From Bacillus zhangzhouensis (lineage in GTDB: Bacteria; Bacillota; Bacilli; Bacillales; Bacillaceae): a DNA stretch of 64,000 nt. The DNA lies in assembly GCF_000715205.1 (NCBI RefSeq), contig NZ_JOTP01000005.1, positions 62,001 through 126,000 on the forward strand, given 5' to 3'. This document shows positions 43,118 to 52,404 of the stretch, piece by piece (within the stretch, counting starts at the first letter, position 1; each line of letters begins with the position of its first letter). Below the pieces are notes generated by a model. That model made no database searches. It saw only the letters and a program-made list of their open reading frames with translations, and was not told where the DNA came from. The translations under genes and the position numbers were made by a program.

Positions 43118-44570
43118 ACAAGATCAGCCGCTTATTTTTGAATTATCCAAAGAAGGAAGAATTGGTTATAGCCTGCCTGATTTAGATGTACCTGAACAGG
43201 AGCTCCCAGCTCTATTTGATGAAACGTACATCCGTCATGAGGATGCTGAGCTTCCGGAAGTATCTGAGCTTGATATCATGCGTCATTATACGGCACTATC
43301 AAGACGTAATCATGGAGTTGATTCCGGATTTTACCCTCTTGGCTCTTGTACGATGAAATATAATCCAAAGATTAACGAAAAGGTCGCACGCCTTGCAGGC
43401 TTCTCGCAAGTTCATCCACTCCAAGAAGCAGACACTGTGCAAGGAGCATTAGAATTACTTTATGACCTAGGTGACCATCTTGAAGAAATCACAGGGATGG
43501 ACGCGGTGACATTACAGCCTGCGGCAGGAGCACATGGCGAATGGACAGGACTCATGATGATTCGTGCGTACCATGAAGCGAGAGGAGATCATAAACGAAC
43601 AAAAGTCATCGTGCCTGATTCTGCTCATGGAACGAATCCAGCATCTGCGACAGTGGCTGGGTTTGAAACGATTACCGTCGCATCTGATGAAAATGGGCTT
43701 GTTGATTTAGAGGATTTACGCCGTGTTGTCAATGAAGAAACAGCTGCGCTTATGCTGACAAACCCGAATACACTCGGCCTTTTTGAAGAAAACATCTTAG
43801 AAATGGCTGAAATCGTTCACGGGGCTGGCGGTAAGCTTTATTATGACGGTGCGAACTTGAATGCTGTTTTAAGCAGAGCAAGACCAGGGGATATGGGATT
43901 TGATGTGGTTCACTTAAATCTTCATAAAACATTTACAGGTCCACACGGAGGCGGAGGTCCTGGTTCAGGTCCAGTTGGCGTGAAAAAGGATTTGATTCCA
44001 TACTTGCCAAAGCCAGTGCTTGTGAAGAAAGAAGGTCGTTATTCCTTTGATTACGATTGCCCAGAATCCATTGGTCGTGTGAAACCGTTCTATGGCAACT
44101 TTGGCATCAATGTCAGAGCGTATGCGTATATCCGCTCTATGGGACCAGACGGCTTAAAGGCTGTGACTGATAATGCGGTGTTAAATGCGAACTATATGAT
44201 GCGCCGCTTATGTGCTCATTACGATTTGCCATTTGATCGTCATTGTAAGCATGAATTTGTCCTTTCAGGTAAACGTCAGAAGAAACTAGGTGTGCGGACA
44301 CTTGATATTGCCAAACGATTACTTGATTTTGGCTATCATCCGCCAACGATCTACTTCCCGCTGAATGTAGAGGAATGTATCATGATTGAACCAACTGAAA
44401 CAGAATCAAAGGAAACACTTGATGCATTCATTGAAGCGATGATTCAAATTGCAAAAGAAGCAGAAGAGAATCCAGAAGTGGTGCAGGAAGCACCGCATAC
44501 AACGGTTGTCAAACGAATGGACGAAACAAAGGCTGCACGGAATCCAGTTCTTGTGTTTGAGAGAAAATAA
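43110..44570 (+). CDS. gcvPB: Glycine dehydrogenase (decarboxylating) subunit 2
   Basis: 486 residues, the PLP-carrying half. The PLP Schiff-base lysine lies in [18 protein letters not shown] near 276; ligand residues around it (PAAGAHGE near 134, [11 protein letters not shown] near 170) are present. The start at 43110 overlaps the gcvPA end by eight bases, preceded by AAGGAATTGGGGGATCGCC. Last gene of the gcv operon, ended by a strong terminator. Confidence 0.96.
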   Translation: MNKQDQPLIFELSKEGRIGYSLPDLDVPEQELPALFDETYIRHEDAELPEVSELDIMRHYTALSRRNHGVDSGFYPLGSCTMKYNPKINEKVARLAGFSQVHPLQEADTVQGALELLYDLGDHLEEITGMDAVTLQPAAGAHGEWTGLMMIRAYHEARGDHKRTKVIVPDSAHGTNPASATVAGFETITVASDENGLVDLEDLRRVVNEETAALMLTNPNTLGLFEENILEMAEIVHGAGGKLYYDGANLNAVLSRARPGDMGFDVVHLNLHKTFTGPHGGGGPGSGPVGVKKDLIPYLPKPVLVKKEGRYSFDYDCPESIGRVKPFYGNFGINVRAYAYIRSMGPDGLKAVTDNAVLNANYMMRRLCAHYDLPFDRHCKHEFVLSGKRQKKLGVRTLDIAKRLLDFGYHPPTIYFPLNVEECIMIEPTETESKETLDAFIEAMIQIAKEAEENPEVVQEAPHTTVVKRMDETKAARNPVLVFERK

Positions 44571-44612
44571 AAAAGACTCAAAGGGGGCGGCTAGCTCCCA
44601 GAGTCTTTTTTA
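44569..44612. terminator. Bidirectional terminator between gcvPB and yqhL
   Basis: AAAAGACTC and GAGTCTTTTT arms around a G/C-rich 21-base loop, with A and T tracts on both sides. Confidence 0.88.
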
Positions 44613-44999
44613 TTAGTTTTTCGTTTTGATGCGGCCGCCCCATTTTTTAAAGCCGCCCTTTAAATTATAAATCTCACGACAGCCGTTTTTACGTAAAGTT
44701 TGGGCTGCTTTCCCGCTTCTCAAATTATTTTGGCAATAGAGATAAACAGGCTTGTCAGGACGTATTTCATTTTTTCGCTGCTTTAGTTGTGAAAGGGGGA
44801 TGTTTCTTGCCCCTAAAATATGTCCGCCTTCAAACTCATTTGGTTCTCTCACATCAATGAGTTGAGCTTTGCGGTAACCTTTAATGAATTCTTCTTCCGT
44901 CAGCGTTTTCATAATGCGTTGCTGATAAATGTAGCTGCCGATGGAATAAAGAACGAAAAGTCCACAAAGTGAGAGGACGATATAGTTGAATATTGGCAA
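44613..44999 (-). CDS. yqhL: YqhL, membrane-anchored rhodanese
   Basis: 128 residues: one N-terminal membrane helix (about 5-24), then a rhodanese domain (about 34-124). The active-site cysteine is C89 in LYCQNNLRSG, with CH2A-type DVREPNEFEGGHILGARNIPL before it. Expected to face the cytosol as a sulfurtransferase; close neighbours lipM and gcv make a link to sulfur supply for lipoate plausible, but that is inference. B. subtilis YqhL is similar. Confidence 0.9.
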   Translation of the reverse strand: MPIFNYIVLSLCGLFVLYSIGSYIYQQRIMKTLTEEEFIKGYRKAQLIDVREPNEFEGGHILGARNIPLSQLKQRKNEIRPDKPVYLYCQNNLRSGKAAQTLRKNGCREIYNLKGGFKKWGGRIKTKN

Positions 45000-45159
45000 T
45001 ACGACTCGACTCCTTCTTGAGCATCAGCACAGTGGCCTGTCTGATGGTACGTTTTAGACAAATACTATTATAGTAAAGCAAAAGAAACTTGTCATCATAA
45101 ATGGTCAGAATTATTTTCAATTCCTTCCCTATTTGATAGACTGATGAAGAGAGAAAATC

Positions 45160-45172
45160 GGTGGTCACCACC
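45160..45172. promoter_or_regulatory. Palindrome in the lipM leader
   Basis: GGTGGTCACCACC, six-base perfect arms around one base, about 40 bases upstream of lipM. Possible operator or hairpin. Confidence 0.25.
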
Positions 45173-45213
45173 ATCATCTAACATTGACTACGTAAAAGAG
45201 AAGGGATTTTTAT

Positions 45214-46050
45214 ATGCAAAAAGAGAAATGGTGTTTCATTGATACAGGAAACCAAGACCCTGCCTTTAACATGGCAATGGACGAAGCCTTGCTTTATTGG
45301 CATAGTGAGAAGCTCATCCCGCCTGTGATCCGTTTTTATGGATGGGATCCGGCAACATTGTCTGTTGGATATTTTCAGCATGTTGAAAAAGAAATTAACA
45401 TGGAAGCGGTCAAGCGCTATGGTCTCGGATTTGTCCGCAGACCAACAGGAGGGCGGGGGGTTCTTCATGATCAGGAGCTGACCTACAGCGTCATTGTGTC
45501 AGAGGAGCATCCAGAAATGCCAGCGACAGTGACTGAGGCGTACCGCGTCATTTCAGAAGGCATTTTAGAGGGCTTTAAAGAACTGGGACTTGATGCGTAT
45601 TTTGCCATTCCTCGTACAGAAAAAGAAAAGGAAAGCTTAAAAAACCCAAGATCGTCTGTATGCTTTGATGCTCCTTCGTGGTACGAGCTTGTCGTAGAAG
45701 GCAGAAAAGTAGCAGGCAGTGCTCAAACGAGACAAAAAGGTGTGATCCTTCAGCATGGCTCGATCTTAATTGACCTTGATGAAGACAAATTGTTCGATTT
45801 GTTTCTTTATCCAAACGACCGGGTAAGAGAGCGGATGCAGCGCAGCTTTAAAAACAAGGCGGTCGCAACCAATGAAATTTCAGATCGAACATGTACATTA
45901 GACGATGCCCGTGTGGCGTTTAAACGAGGGTTTGAAAAAGGATTAAATATCGAGCTTGTGCCTTATGAACTGACAGATGAAGAATTAGCGTTTGTCCACC
46001 ATCTCGCCAAAACGAAATATGCCTCAGATGATTGGAATTACAAGCGTTAA
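45214..46050 (+). CDS. lipM: Octanoyltransferase LipM
   Basis: 278 residues, the same as B. subtilis LipM (YqhM). It moves octanoate from ACP to the GcvH lipoyl domain, first step of lipoate assembly. Catalytic cysteine C150 in [12 protein letters not shown], with the lipoate-ligase-fold elements [18 protein letters not shown] (73-90) and [11 protein letters not shown] near 165. Ribosome site AAAAGAGAAGGGATTTTTAT. Lies beside the gcv operon, whose H protein is its main acceptor. Confidence 0.95.
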   Translation: MQKEKWCFIDTGNQDPAFNMAMDEALLYWHSEKLIPPVIRFYGWDPATLSVGYFQHVEKEINMEAVKRYGLGFVRRPTGGRGVLHDQELTYSVIVSEEHPEMPATVTEAYRVISEGILEGFKELGLDAYFAIPRTEKEKESLKNPRSSVCFDAPSWYELVVEGRKVAGSAQTRQKGVILQHGSILIDLDEDKLFDLFLYPNDRVRERMQRSFKNKAVATNEISDRTCTLDDARVAFKRGFEKGLNIELVPYELTDEELAFVHHLAKTKYASDDWNYKR

Positions 46051-46134
46051 GACGATGGACATTCTTGTTTTTTAATGGGCGATGGTGTAGAATTGTTATG
46101 ATTATTAAGTAAAGGTGCATTTTGGAGGGGTTTT

Positions 46135-46569
46135 ATGACTACACCTAGTATGGAAGATTATATTGAACAAATTTATATGCTGATAGAAGAAAAAGGATAT
46201 GCCAGAGTATCTGATATTGCAGAAGCCCTCGCTGTCCATCCCTCCTCTGTAACAAAAATGGTTCAGAAGCTAGATAAAGATGAATACCTCATTTATGAGA
46301 AATATCGTGGTCTGATTTTAACCCCGAAAGGCAAAAAAATTGGAAAACGTCTCGTATACAGACATGAACTGCTTGAGCAATTTTTAAGAATCATTGGTGT
46401 AGATGAAGAGAAGATTTATGATGATGTAGAAGGCATTGAGCATCATCTCAGCTGGAACAGCATTGACCGCATCGGCGATCTTGTTCAATTCTTTGAAGAA
46501 AACGACGAGCGATCTGTACAGCTGAAAGCGATTCAAAAGAAAAACGAACAAACAAATCAAGAATCTTAA
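46135..46569 (+). CDS. mntR: Manganese transport regulator MntR
   Basis: 144 residues, DtxR/MntR family. All manganese ligands are present: D8, E11, H77, E99, E102 and H103. Winged helix at 1-70 ([20 protein letters not shown] start; recognition helix [12 protein letters not shown]). With manganese it represses mnt uptake genes. It is fully intact. Ribosome site TTGGAGGGGTTTT. Monocistronic. Confidence 0.96.
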   Translation: MTTPSMEDYIEQIYMLIEEKGYARVSDIAEALAVHPSSVTKMVQKLDKDEYLIYEKYRGLILTPKGKKIGKRLVYRHELLEQFLRIIGVDEEKIYDDVEGIEHHLSWNSIDRIGDLVQFFEENDERSVQLKAIQKKNEQTNQES

Positions 46570-46570
46570 G

Positions 46571-46604
46571 AAAAAGGACACCTATACTGAGGGTGTCCTT
46601 TTTG
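46571..46604 (+). terminator. Terminator after mntR
   Basis: AAAAAGGACACC and GGTGTCCTTTTT perfect arms. Confidence 0.92.
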
Positions 46605-46673
46605 AATAAAGTTCTAATTGAAAGCAAATGCTCCTACACTATTAATAGTGTGAGATAAAAAGGGGGCTCCTGA

Positions 46674-47549
46674 ATGAAGATAGATGGTGTGTTCTCAGGT
46701 GGAGGCATTAAGGGTGCAGCGCTTGCAGGTGCTTATGAAGCGCTTGAAGCGAGAGGATTTCAATTTGTCCGGCTTGCTGGTACAAGTGCTGGTGCGATTA
46801 TTGCTGCACTTATCGCAGCAGGTTTTACAAGTCAGGAGATTCGGGAGCTTTTAGATGAAATGGATGAACATCAATTGCTCGACCGAAGGTGTCAATTCAT
46901 CCCGTTTAAAATGCTCAGGTGGGTATCCATTTATTGGCGTCTTGGTCTTTACAAAGGAGACCGGCTGGAAAAATGGCTCACAGATGTTTTAAAACGAAAA
47001 GGGGTTACCGTATTTGGGGATCTCAAAAAAAATTCGCTCAAAATCATTGCTTCTGACTTAACAAATGGAAGAATCCTCGTCCTGCCAGACGACCTTCCTT
47101 CATATGGATTAAATCCAGAACGGTTTTCCGTTGCACGAGCCATTCGCATGAGCTGCAGCCTGCCGTATTTTTTCGAGCCAGTCAAACTAAAGTCTTCAAA
47201 AGGCATTTGTACCATTGTTGATGGCGGAGTCCTCAGTAACTTCCCGATTTGGTTATTTGCTGAAGAGAAAAAAAGACCGTTCGTTGGCGTCACGTTAACC
47301 CCAAATGAAAAAGAACGCCCTCAACACTCCATCCGCAATGCGTTTGAACTGTTTGGCGCTCTTTTTGAAACGATGCGTGGTGCGCATGACGAAAGACATA
47401 TTGCCACAAAACACGAACGTCATATTATTTTTATTCCTGTAGAACACGTCATTGCCACTGATTTTCATCTCATGACAGAAAAGAAAAGGGCGCTCGTCGA
47501 TCTAGGTAGACAGAAGGCCGAGCAATTTTTAAAAAGCTGGACTTTTTAA
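46674..47549 (+). CDS. yqhO: YqhO, patatin-like phospholipase family protein
   Basis: 291 residues with the patatin serine hydrolase fold: oxyanion loop GGGIKGAA (9-16), nucleophile S38 in GTSAGA, and the catalytic aspartate in VDGGVLSNFPIW near 183 (DGG). The protein is cytosolic or membrane-peripheral. B. subtilis YqhO is unstudied; phospholipase or esterase activity is inferred from the fold. The stop overlaps the convergent yqhP stop by four bases. Confidence 0.9.
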   Translation: MKIDGVFSGGGIKGAALAGAYEALEARGFQFVRLAGTSAGAIIAALIAAGFTSQEIRELLDEMDEHQLLDRRCQFIPFKMLRWVSIYWRLGLYKGDRLEKWLTDVLKRKGVTVFGDLKKNSLKIIASDLTNGRILVLPDDLPSYGLNPERFSVARAIRMSCSLPYFFEPVKLKSSKGICTIVDGGVLSNFPIWLFAEEKKRPFVGVTLTPNEKERPQHSIRNAFELFGALFETMRGAHDERHIATKHERHIIFIPVEHVIATDFHLMTEKKRALVDLGRQKAEQFLKSWTF

Positions 47550-47944
47550 AATAAGGCGCGGTTCTTCTTTTTGTTTTTCTTGCCTTCAATCACAGTCAAT
47601 TGTGTTTGGCTTTTCTTTTTGAGAAGGACGGGCTTAGACTTGTGGTCAGTCGGCACGCTTCGCAAATGAGTGACCCGATTTTTCATCTGGCTTTTCGTTT
47701 TTGGTTTAGGCTGCTGCTGGTAGCGACGTTTTGATTGTTTGACTGCTTTACGATAAAGATTGCCTTCTGTTCCAGTTCTTCGATTCATCAGCCATCTAAA
47801 TAGGAAAAACACAACCGCTCCAATGATCACAACTGATAGCAGCATCGTAAAGAGTCTGCCTGGGTTCGTTGTGAGTAAATACACAAATCCCAAAACACCT
47901 AAAGCGAAAATAATGGTAAAAGCAGGATGTACTCGGCGATTCAT
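47546..47944 (-). CDS. yqhP: YqhP, small membrane protein with basic tail
   Basis: 132 residues: two membrane helices (about 8-25 and 33-51) followed by a long lysine- and arginine-rich tail (about 52-132). Matches B. subtilis YqhP by place. Function unknown. Its 3' end overlaps yqhO's by four bases and no terminator lies between, so mRNAs should overlap. Ribosome site TCGGAGGTGGACAG. Separated by about 38 bases from yqhQ upstream on the same strand. Confidence 0.82.
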   Translation of the reverse strand: MNRRVHPAFTIIFALGVLGFVYLLTTNPGRLFTMLLSVVIIGAVVFFLFRWLMNRRTGTEGNLYRKAVKQSKRRYQQQPKPKTKSQMKNRVTHLRSVPTDHKSKPVLLKKKSQTQLTVIEGKKNKKKNRALF

Positions 47945-47982
47945 AACTGTCCACCTCCGAAGGAATTTACCGGATTTATAAG

Positions 47983-48939
47983 CTAGATCACTTGATGAGC
48001 AGAATCTGACGCTTGTTTCTCAGACGCTTCCTCTAAACGAAGAAGTTCATTAAAACTTGCAATGGCTACCTCGACTTGATCGTCAGAGGGTTCTTTTGTT
48101 GTGAGCAATTGCAGCCAAAGACCAGGATAGCCAAGCACTTTTAGCACAGGCACGTCACGGAGTTTGTTCGTGAGCTGCAAGACTTCAAATGAAATGCCCA
48201 GAACAACCGGAATGAGCGCCAAGCGGTTCAGAACTCTTACCCATAAAGGATCTGTCGGTACGAGTAAATAGACGAACATTCCGACAATGACAGTGAATAA
48301 AATAAAGCTGCTGCCGCATCGATAATGCAGCCGGGACTGGCTTTGGACATTTTCCACTGTGATGTCAAGATTCTGTTCATAGCAGTTTATGACTTTATGT
48401 TCTGCGCCATGATATTGAAATACCCTTTTAATTAAAGGGGTCATGGAAATAAAGTAAATATAGCCTAATAACAGGATCAATTTAAAGAATGTTTCAACTG
48501 CGATTTGTGCGAAATTCCCTGAGAAAATAGGCCGCACAAGCTCAGCTAAAAAGACAGGTACTAGGGTAAAGACAAATTTACTAAAGAGAAGAGAGAGAAC
48601 TCCGATCACAGCAATGCCAAAGATCATCGATAATTTCGAGCCTTTTTGTTCTTTTTCAAGAGAATGATCTTCAGAAGGATCTAAGTCATAGCGCTCACTG
48701 GAGAAGTTTAAGTGCTTACTGCCGTTTGCGCTTGCTTCAACAAGTGCAGCAACACCCCTGACAAATGGGATTTTCTTGAGAAAGGCGGTTCGTTTATTGG
48801 AGGTCCGGGGAAGCTTCAAAAACTCAATGGACTGATCCTTACGCCGAATCGCTGTCACATAGTTCTTTTTACCTCCGAACATGACACCTTCGACAACTGC
48901 CTGCCCTCCATATGCTGGAGGTTTTGTTTGATTGGACAT
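47983..48939 (-). CDS. yqhQ: YqhQ, DUF1385 membrane protein
   Basis: 318 residues of the DUF1385 family: conserved N terminus PAYGGQAVVEGVMFGGKKNY, two central helix groups (about 105-165 and 215-245), and the AEHKVINCYE metal-like motif near 178 (YHGAEHKVINCYE). B. subtilis YqhQ is about 318. Function unknown, though the family is found next to ribosomal genes in other Firmicutes. Ribosome site CAGGTTGATGAAAT weak. Confidence 0.88.
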   Translation of the reverse strand: MSNQTKPPAYGGQAVVEGVMFGGKKNYVTAIRRKDQSIEFLKLPRTSNKRTAFLKKIPFVRGVAALVEASANGSKHLNFSSERYDLDPSEDHSLEKEQKGSKLSMIFGIAVIGVLSLLFSKFVFTLVPVFLAELVRPIFSGNFAQIAVETFFKLILLLGYIYFISMTPLIKRVFQYHGAEHKVINCYEQNLDITVENVQSQSRLHYRCGSSFILFTVIVGMFVYLLVPTDPLWVRVLNRLALIPVVLGISFEVLQLTNKLRDVPVLKVLGYPGLWLQLLTTKEPSDDQVEVAIASFNELLRLEEASEKQASDSAHQVI

Positions 48940-49160
48940 ATTTCATCAACCTGCCTGTTTCCTGTAATTTACATGCATTTCCTTATACCTTCATTGTACA
49001 GGAAATGAGGGGAAATCACTAGCTCACAGGTCGATTATCTACTAGAATTCTATCTACCTCTTTTTAGCCAGTATACCCTGTTATAAAAATTTTACACTCA
49101 CGCATGGAAATCCTTTTTTTTCATGACATATTGGACATACTACTTGCTGGAGGTGTTCAT

Positions 49161-49688
49161 ATGAAACGTGATGAAAAGAAAAAGCAAGAAGAAAAAAATC
49201 AGTCAGTGCAAACGTCATCGCTCGTGGCAAGAGCAGCTGCTACGGGCTTTGTTGGCGGTGTTTTTTGGAGCTTTATCGGATTTTTGACCCATATGTTTCA
49301 TTTTTCAGAGGTGAGTCCGAATATGCTGCTTCAGCCTTTTGTGCTCGGAGAATGGAAAAAGGGAGGACTTGGCACTTTTATTAGTATTGTGCTTTTAGGG
49401 CTTTTATCTATTGGAGCGGCTTTTATTTATTACGGGCTTTTAAAACGGGTCAAAGGCTTTTGGGTGGGTCTCATTTATGGGGGGCTATTATGGTTGCTTG
49501 TTTTTTATGTATTTAATCCTATTTTCCCAGATGTGAAGCAAGTACAAGATTTACAGCAAAGCACCATTGTGACGACATTTTGCCTATATATTTTATATGG
49601 CATGTTTATTGGATACAGTATTTCGTTTGAATACAATGAATTAACGAGTCAGAAGCTAGCAAGGGCACTCGGGAAAAAGACAGAATAA
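49161..49688 (+). CDS. yqhR: YqhR, conserved membrane protein
   Basis: 175 residues. The ATG at 49161 follows CTGGAGGTGTTCAT; an in-frame upstream start at 49104 lacks a ribosome site. A charged N terminus (KRDEKKKQEEKN) and four membrane helices (about 30-52, 70-95, 103-125, 140-160). Matches B. subtilis YqhR, whose place before aroQ is the same. Function unknown. Confidence 0.83.
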   Translation: MKRDEKKKQEEKNQSVQTSSLVARAAATGFVGGVFWSFIGFLTHMFHFSEVSPNMLLQPFVLGEWKKGGLGTFISIVLLGLLSIGAAFIYYGLLKRVKGFWVGLIYGGLLWLLVFYVFNPIFPDVKQVQDLQQSTIVTTFCLYILYGMFIGYSISFEYNELTSQKLARALGKKTE

Positions 49689-49796
49689 AGTGTAAATCGC
49701 CCATTCATATGATAAAATATTTTTGGAAACGAAAGGTTTCTAAGGAAAAAGAAACAGATATCGAAATAGATTGAATTAGGATGAAGGAGTGGTCAA

Positions 49797-50240
49797 ATGC
49801 CTCATTTTCTTATGCTGAATGGACCCAACTTAAATAGGCTCGGCAAGAGAGAGCCTGCTGTTTACGGAAGTAAAACGCTGACGGATTTAGAAACGGATTT
49901 GTTTCAGTTCGCAGAAAGAGCAAATATCCAACTAACGTTCTTTCAATCGAATCACGAAGGGGATCTGATCGATGCGCTCCACGAAGCAGAGGATCAGTAC
50001 GATGGCGTCGTGTTTAACCCCGGTGCTTTTACCCACTATAGTTACGCGCTGAGAGATGCCATTGCAAGTATTTCATTACCTGTCATCGAAGTACATATCA
50101 CAAATGTTCATAAGAGAGAGGAATTCCGCCATCATTCTGTACTTGCTCCAGTATGCCAAGGGCAAATCGTTGGTCTTGGTTTAGAAGGGTATAAATTGGC
50201 GATTCGTTATTTAGTCAGTGAAGGGGGAGCGGTATCTTGA
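49797..50240 (+). CDS. aroQ: 3-dehydroquinate dehydratase type II, AroQ
   Basis: 147 residues of the dodecameric type II enzyme in the shikimate pathway. Motifs: NGPNLNRLGKREP (8-20), catalytic Y24 in AVYG, FFQSNHEGDLID near 50, and VEVHITNVHKRE-type IEVHITNVHKRE near 98 with HHSVLAPVCQG after it. Ribosome site GAAGGAGTGGTCAA. Overlaps yqhT by four bases (TTGA), so they are in one unit. B. subtilis also keeps a second, aroD-type enzyme elsewhere. Confidence 0.96.
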   Translation: MPHFLMLNGPNLNRLGKREPAVYGSKTLTDLETDLFQFAERANIQLTFFQSNHEGDLIDALHEAEDQYDGVVFNPGAFTHYSYALRDAIASISLPVIEVHITNVHKREEFRHHSVLAPVCQGQIVGLGLEGYKLAIRYLVSEGGAVS

Positions 50241-51298
50241 AGCTTGAAAAACTAAGAAAACTTTTAACCGAATTAGAGATTGATGGTCTTGTGATTACGA
50301 GCAGCTTTAATTTGCAGTACATGACCAGCTTTACTGGATCAGCCGGCCTTGCAGTCGTTTCAAAGGATCGAGCGGCCTTTATTACGGATTTTCGCTACAC
50401 AGAACAAGCCAAGGATCAAGTGAAAGGCTATGACATCATTGAACATAAAGGAAACATTGTGGAAACAGCTGCCCAAACGGCAAGGGAGTTTGGGGTAAAA
50501 TGTCTTGGGTTTGAACAAAACCATATGACATTTGCCACTTATCAGCAGTATGCTGAAAAAGCAGGCGGTATCGAGCTTGTTCCTGTCTCAGAATCAGTTG
50601 AAAAGTTGCGCTTGATTAAGTCTAGTGAAGAGATTAAGATATTAGAGGAAGCTGCGAAGATTGCAGATCACGCCTTCGATCATATTCTCAATTACATCAA
50701 GCCGGGCCTGACAGAAATTGCCGTCATGAACGAGCTTGAATTTTTCATGAGAAAAGAAGGTGCTGAAGGATCTTCATTCGATATGATTGTCGCCTCAGGT
50801 GTTCGTTCAAGCCTGCCACACGGGAGAGCGAGTGAAAAGGTAATTGAATCTGGTGATTTGGTTACACTTGATTTCGGAGCCTACTATAAAGGCTATTGTT
50901 CTGATATGACAAGAACGATTGCCGTCGGAACGCCAAGCGACAAGCTAAAGGAAATTTATCATATCGTATTAGAAGCAGAAAACGCTGGTGTGGATAGAAT
51001 CAAGCCAGGCTTAACAGGAAAAGAAGCTGATCGCATCACACGAGACATCATTGAAAAGTATGGCTACGGTCAATACTTCGGGCATTCGACTGGACACGGG
51101 CTTGGTATGGAAGTACATGAAGCGCCTGGCCTTTCCTCACGCTCAGAGGTCGTGTTAGAAGAGGGAATGGTTGTAACAGTTGAGCCAGGAATTTACTTGC
51201 CAGATGTCGGCGGCGTGAGAATTGAGGATGATATAGTCCTAACAGCTGACGGCAATAAACGATTGACCCACTCACCGAAAGAACTTATCATATTATGA
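50237..51298 (+). CDS. yqhT: Xaa-Pro aminopeptidase (M24 family) YqhT
   Basis: 353 residues: N-terminal creatinase-like domain (1-125) and M24 pita-bread catalytic domain. Metal ligands: D216-type DFGAYYKGYCSDMTRT (two aspartates), H in GHSTGHGLGMEVHE near 290, E in VEPGIYLP near 320, and E in RIEDDIVL near 335. Removes N-terminal residues next to proline. Lies directly before efp; EF-P helps at polyproline, so a shared proline link is suggestive but unproven. Start TTG at 50237 overlaps the aroQ stop; also known as papB in some annotation. Confidence 0.94.
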   Translation: MKLEKLRKLLTELEIDGLVITSSFNLQYMTSFTGSAGLAVVSKDRAAFITDFRYTEQAKDQVKGYDIIEHKGNIVETAAQTAREFGVKCLGFEQNHMTFATYQQYAEKAGGIELVPVSESVEKLRLIKSSEEIKILEEAAKIADHAFDHILNYIKPGLTEIAVMNELEFFMRKEGAEGSSFDMIVASGVRSSLPHGRASEKVIESGDLVTLDFGAYYKGYCSDMTRTIAVGTPSDKLKEIYHIVLEAENAGVDRIKPGLTGKEADRITRDIIEKYGYGQYFGHSTGHGLGMEVHEAPGLSSRSEVVLEEGMVVTVEPGIYLPDVGGVRIEDDIVLTADGNKRLTHSPKELIIL

Positions 51299-51323
51299 TG
51301 GTGAAATGTAGGAGGATGACAAA

Positions 51324-51881
51324 ATGATTTCAGTAAACGATTTTCGTACAGGCCTGACAATTGAAGTGGACGGCGGTATTTGGCGTGTCGTGGATTTCCA
51401 ACACGTAAAACCAGGGAAAGGCGCAGCGTTTGTTCGTTCTAAACTGCGTAACCTTCGTACTGGTGCTATTCAAGAAAAAACATTCCGTGCAGGTGAAAAA
51501 GTAGCGAAAGCTCAAATTGAAACAAAAACAATGCAATACTTGTATGCAACTGGTGACCAGCATGTATTCATGGATACAAGTTCATACGAGCAGCTTGAAC
51601 TAAGTGAAACACAAATTAAAGATGAGCTGAAATACTTGCTTGAAAATATGTCAGTTCAAATCGTGATGTACGGTGCTGAAACACTTGGAGTTGAACTTCC
51701 AAACACGGTAGAACTAGAAGTAGTAGAAACAGAGCCTGGTATTAAAGGTGACACAACATCAGGCGGATCAAAACCTGCGAAAACTGAAACTGGTTTAATC
51801 GTCAACGTTCCTTTCTTTGTGAACCAAGGAGATAAACTAGTGATTAATACATCTGATGGTTCATACGTTTCAAGAGCGTAA
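51324..51881 (+). CDS. efp: Elongation factor P
   Basis: 185 residues, complete. Three OB/KOW-like domains. The tip lysine K32 lies in KPGKGAAF; in B. subtilis it is 5-aminopentanolylated. Relieves ribosome stalling at polyproline. Ribosome site TAGGAGGATGACAAA. 25 bases after yqhT. Confidence 0.97.
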   Translation: MISVNDFRTGLTIEVDGGIWRVVDFQHVKPGKGAAFVRSKLRNLRTGAIQEKTFRAGEKVAKAQIETKTMQYLYATGDQHVFMDTSSYEQLELSETQIKDELKYLLENMSVQIVMYGAETLGVELPNTVELEVVETEPGIKGDTTSGGSKPAKTETGLIVNVPFFVNQGDKLVINTSDGSYVSRA

Positions 51882-51888
51882 TGAACGA

Positions 51889-51927
51889 AGAAAGACTGTA
51901 AACCTCGTGTTTACAGTCTTTTTTTAT
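51889..51927 (+). terminator. Terminator after efp
   Basis: AAAGACTGTAAAC and GTTTACAGTCTTTTTTT perfect arms. Confidence 0.93.
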
Positions 51928-52053
51928 TGAAAAAATATGACTCTCGATAAGAACGCCTTCACTCTATTCTCTCATCTATCTCTCCTACGTCTGAAAAACA
52001 AGACTACTTCCGGCTAGTCAAGCATATAGTGTAAAAAAAGCTGGAGGTTCTAC

Positions 52054-52338
52054 ATGAAACAATTTCTTTTCCCAGGCATACACCCATCAGTGGCTGCGAT
52101 GGCAGGCATGAGGTTCTTATCTGCAACCATTGAACTAACAGCAGCCATCCTCATTTTGATCACAAATGATGTACGCAAAGCGGTTGTGATCAATAGTATA
52201 TTGGCGATCATCGGGCCGCTCATTTTTATTATCACCATGACGATTGGAATCTATCAAATGGCAGGGCAGTTATCCTATGCAAAGCTCGTGTTTATTTTCA
52301 TTGGTGTCGTGTTTATTCTTGTTGGGATCTATAAGTGA
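52054..52338 (+). CDS. yqhV: YqhV, DUF2619 membrane protein
   Basis: 94 residues, three membrane helices (about 12-35, 42-65, 75-92), starting MKQFLFPGIHPSVAAMAGMR. Ribosome site AGCTGGAGGTTCTAC. In B. subtilis YqhV is placed just before spoIIIA and is SigE/sporulation linked; function unknown. The spoIIIA promoter seems to lie in the 66 bases after it. Confidence 0.85.
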   Translation: MKQFLFPGIHPSVAAMAGMRFLSATIELTAAILILITNDVRKAVVINSILAIIGPLIFIITMTIGIYQMAGQLSYAKLVFIFIGVVFILVGIYK

Positions 52339-52347
52339 AACGGCTTG

Positions 52348-52375
52348 GCATAATTAACGACTCGCATCATACATT
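52348..52375 (+). promoter_or_regulatory. Candidate SigE promoter of the spoIIIA operon
   Basis: GCATAAT (52348-52354) and CATACATT (52368-52375), resembling the SigE -35 (ATA-rich) and -10 (CATAnnnT) elements with a 13-base gap. It starts 30 bases before spoIIIAA, whose operon is a known SigE target. Confidence 0.5.
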
Positions 52376-52404
52376 TTAGAGAAGAAAAAAAGGAGGGGAA
52401 TTCG

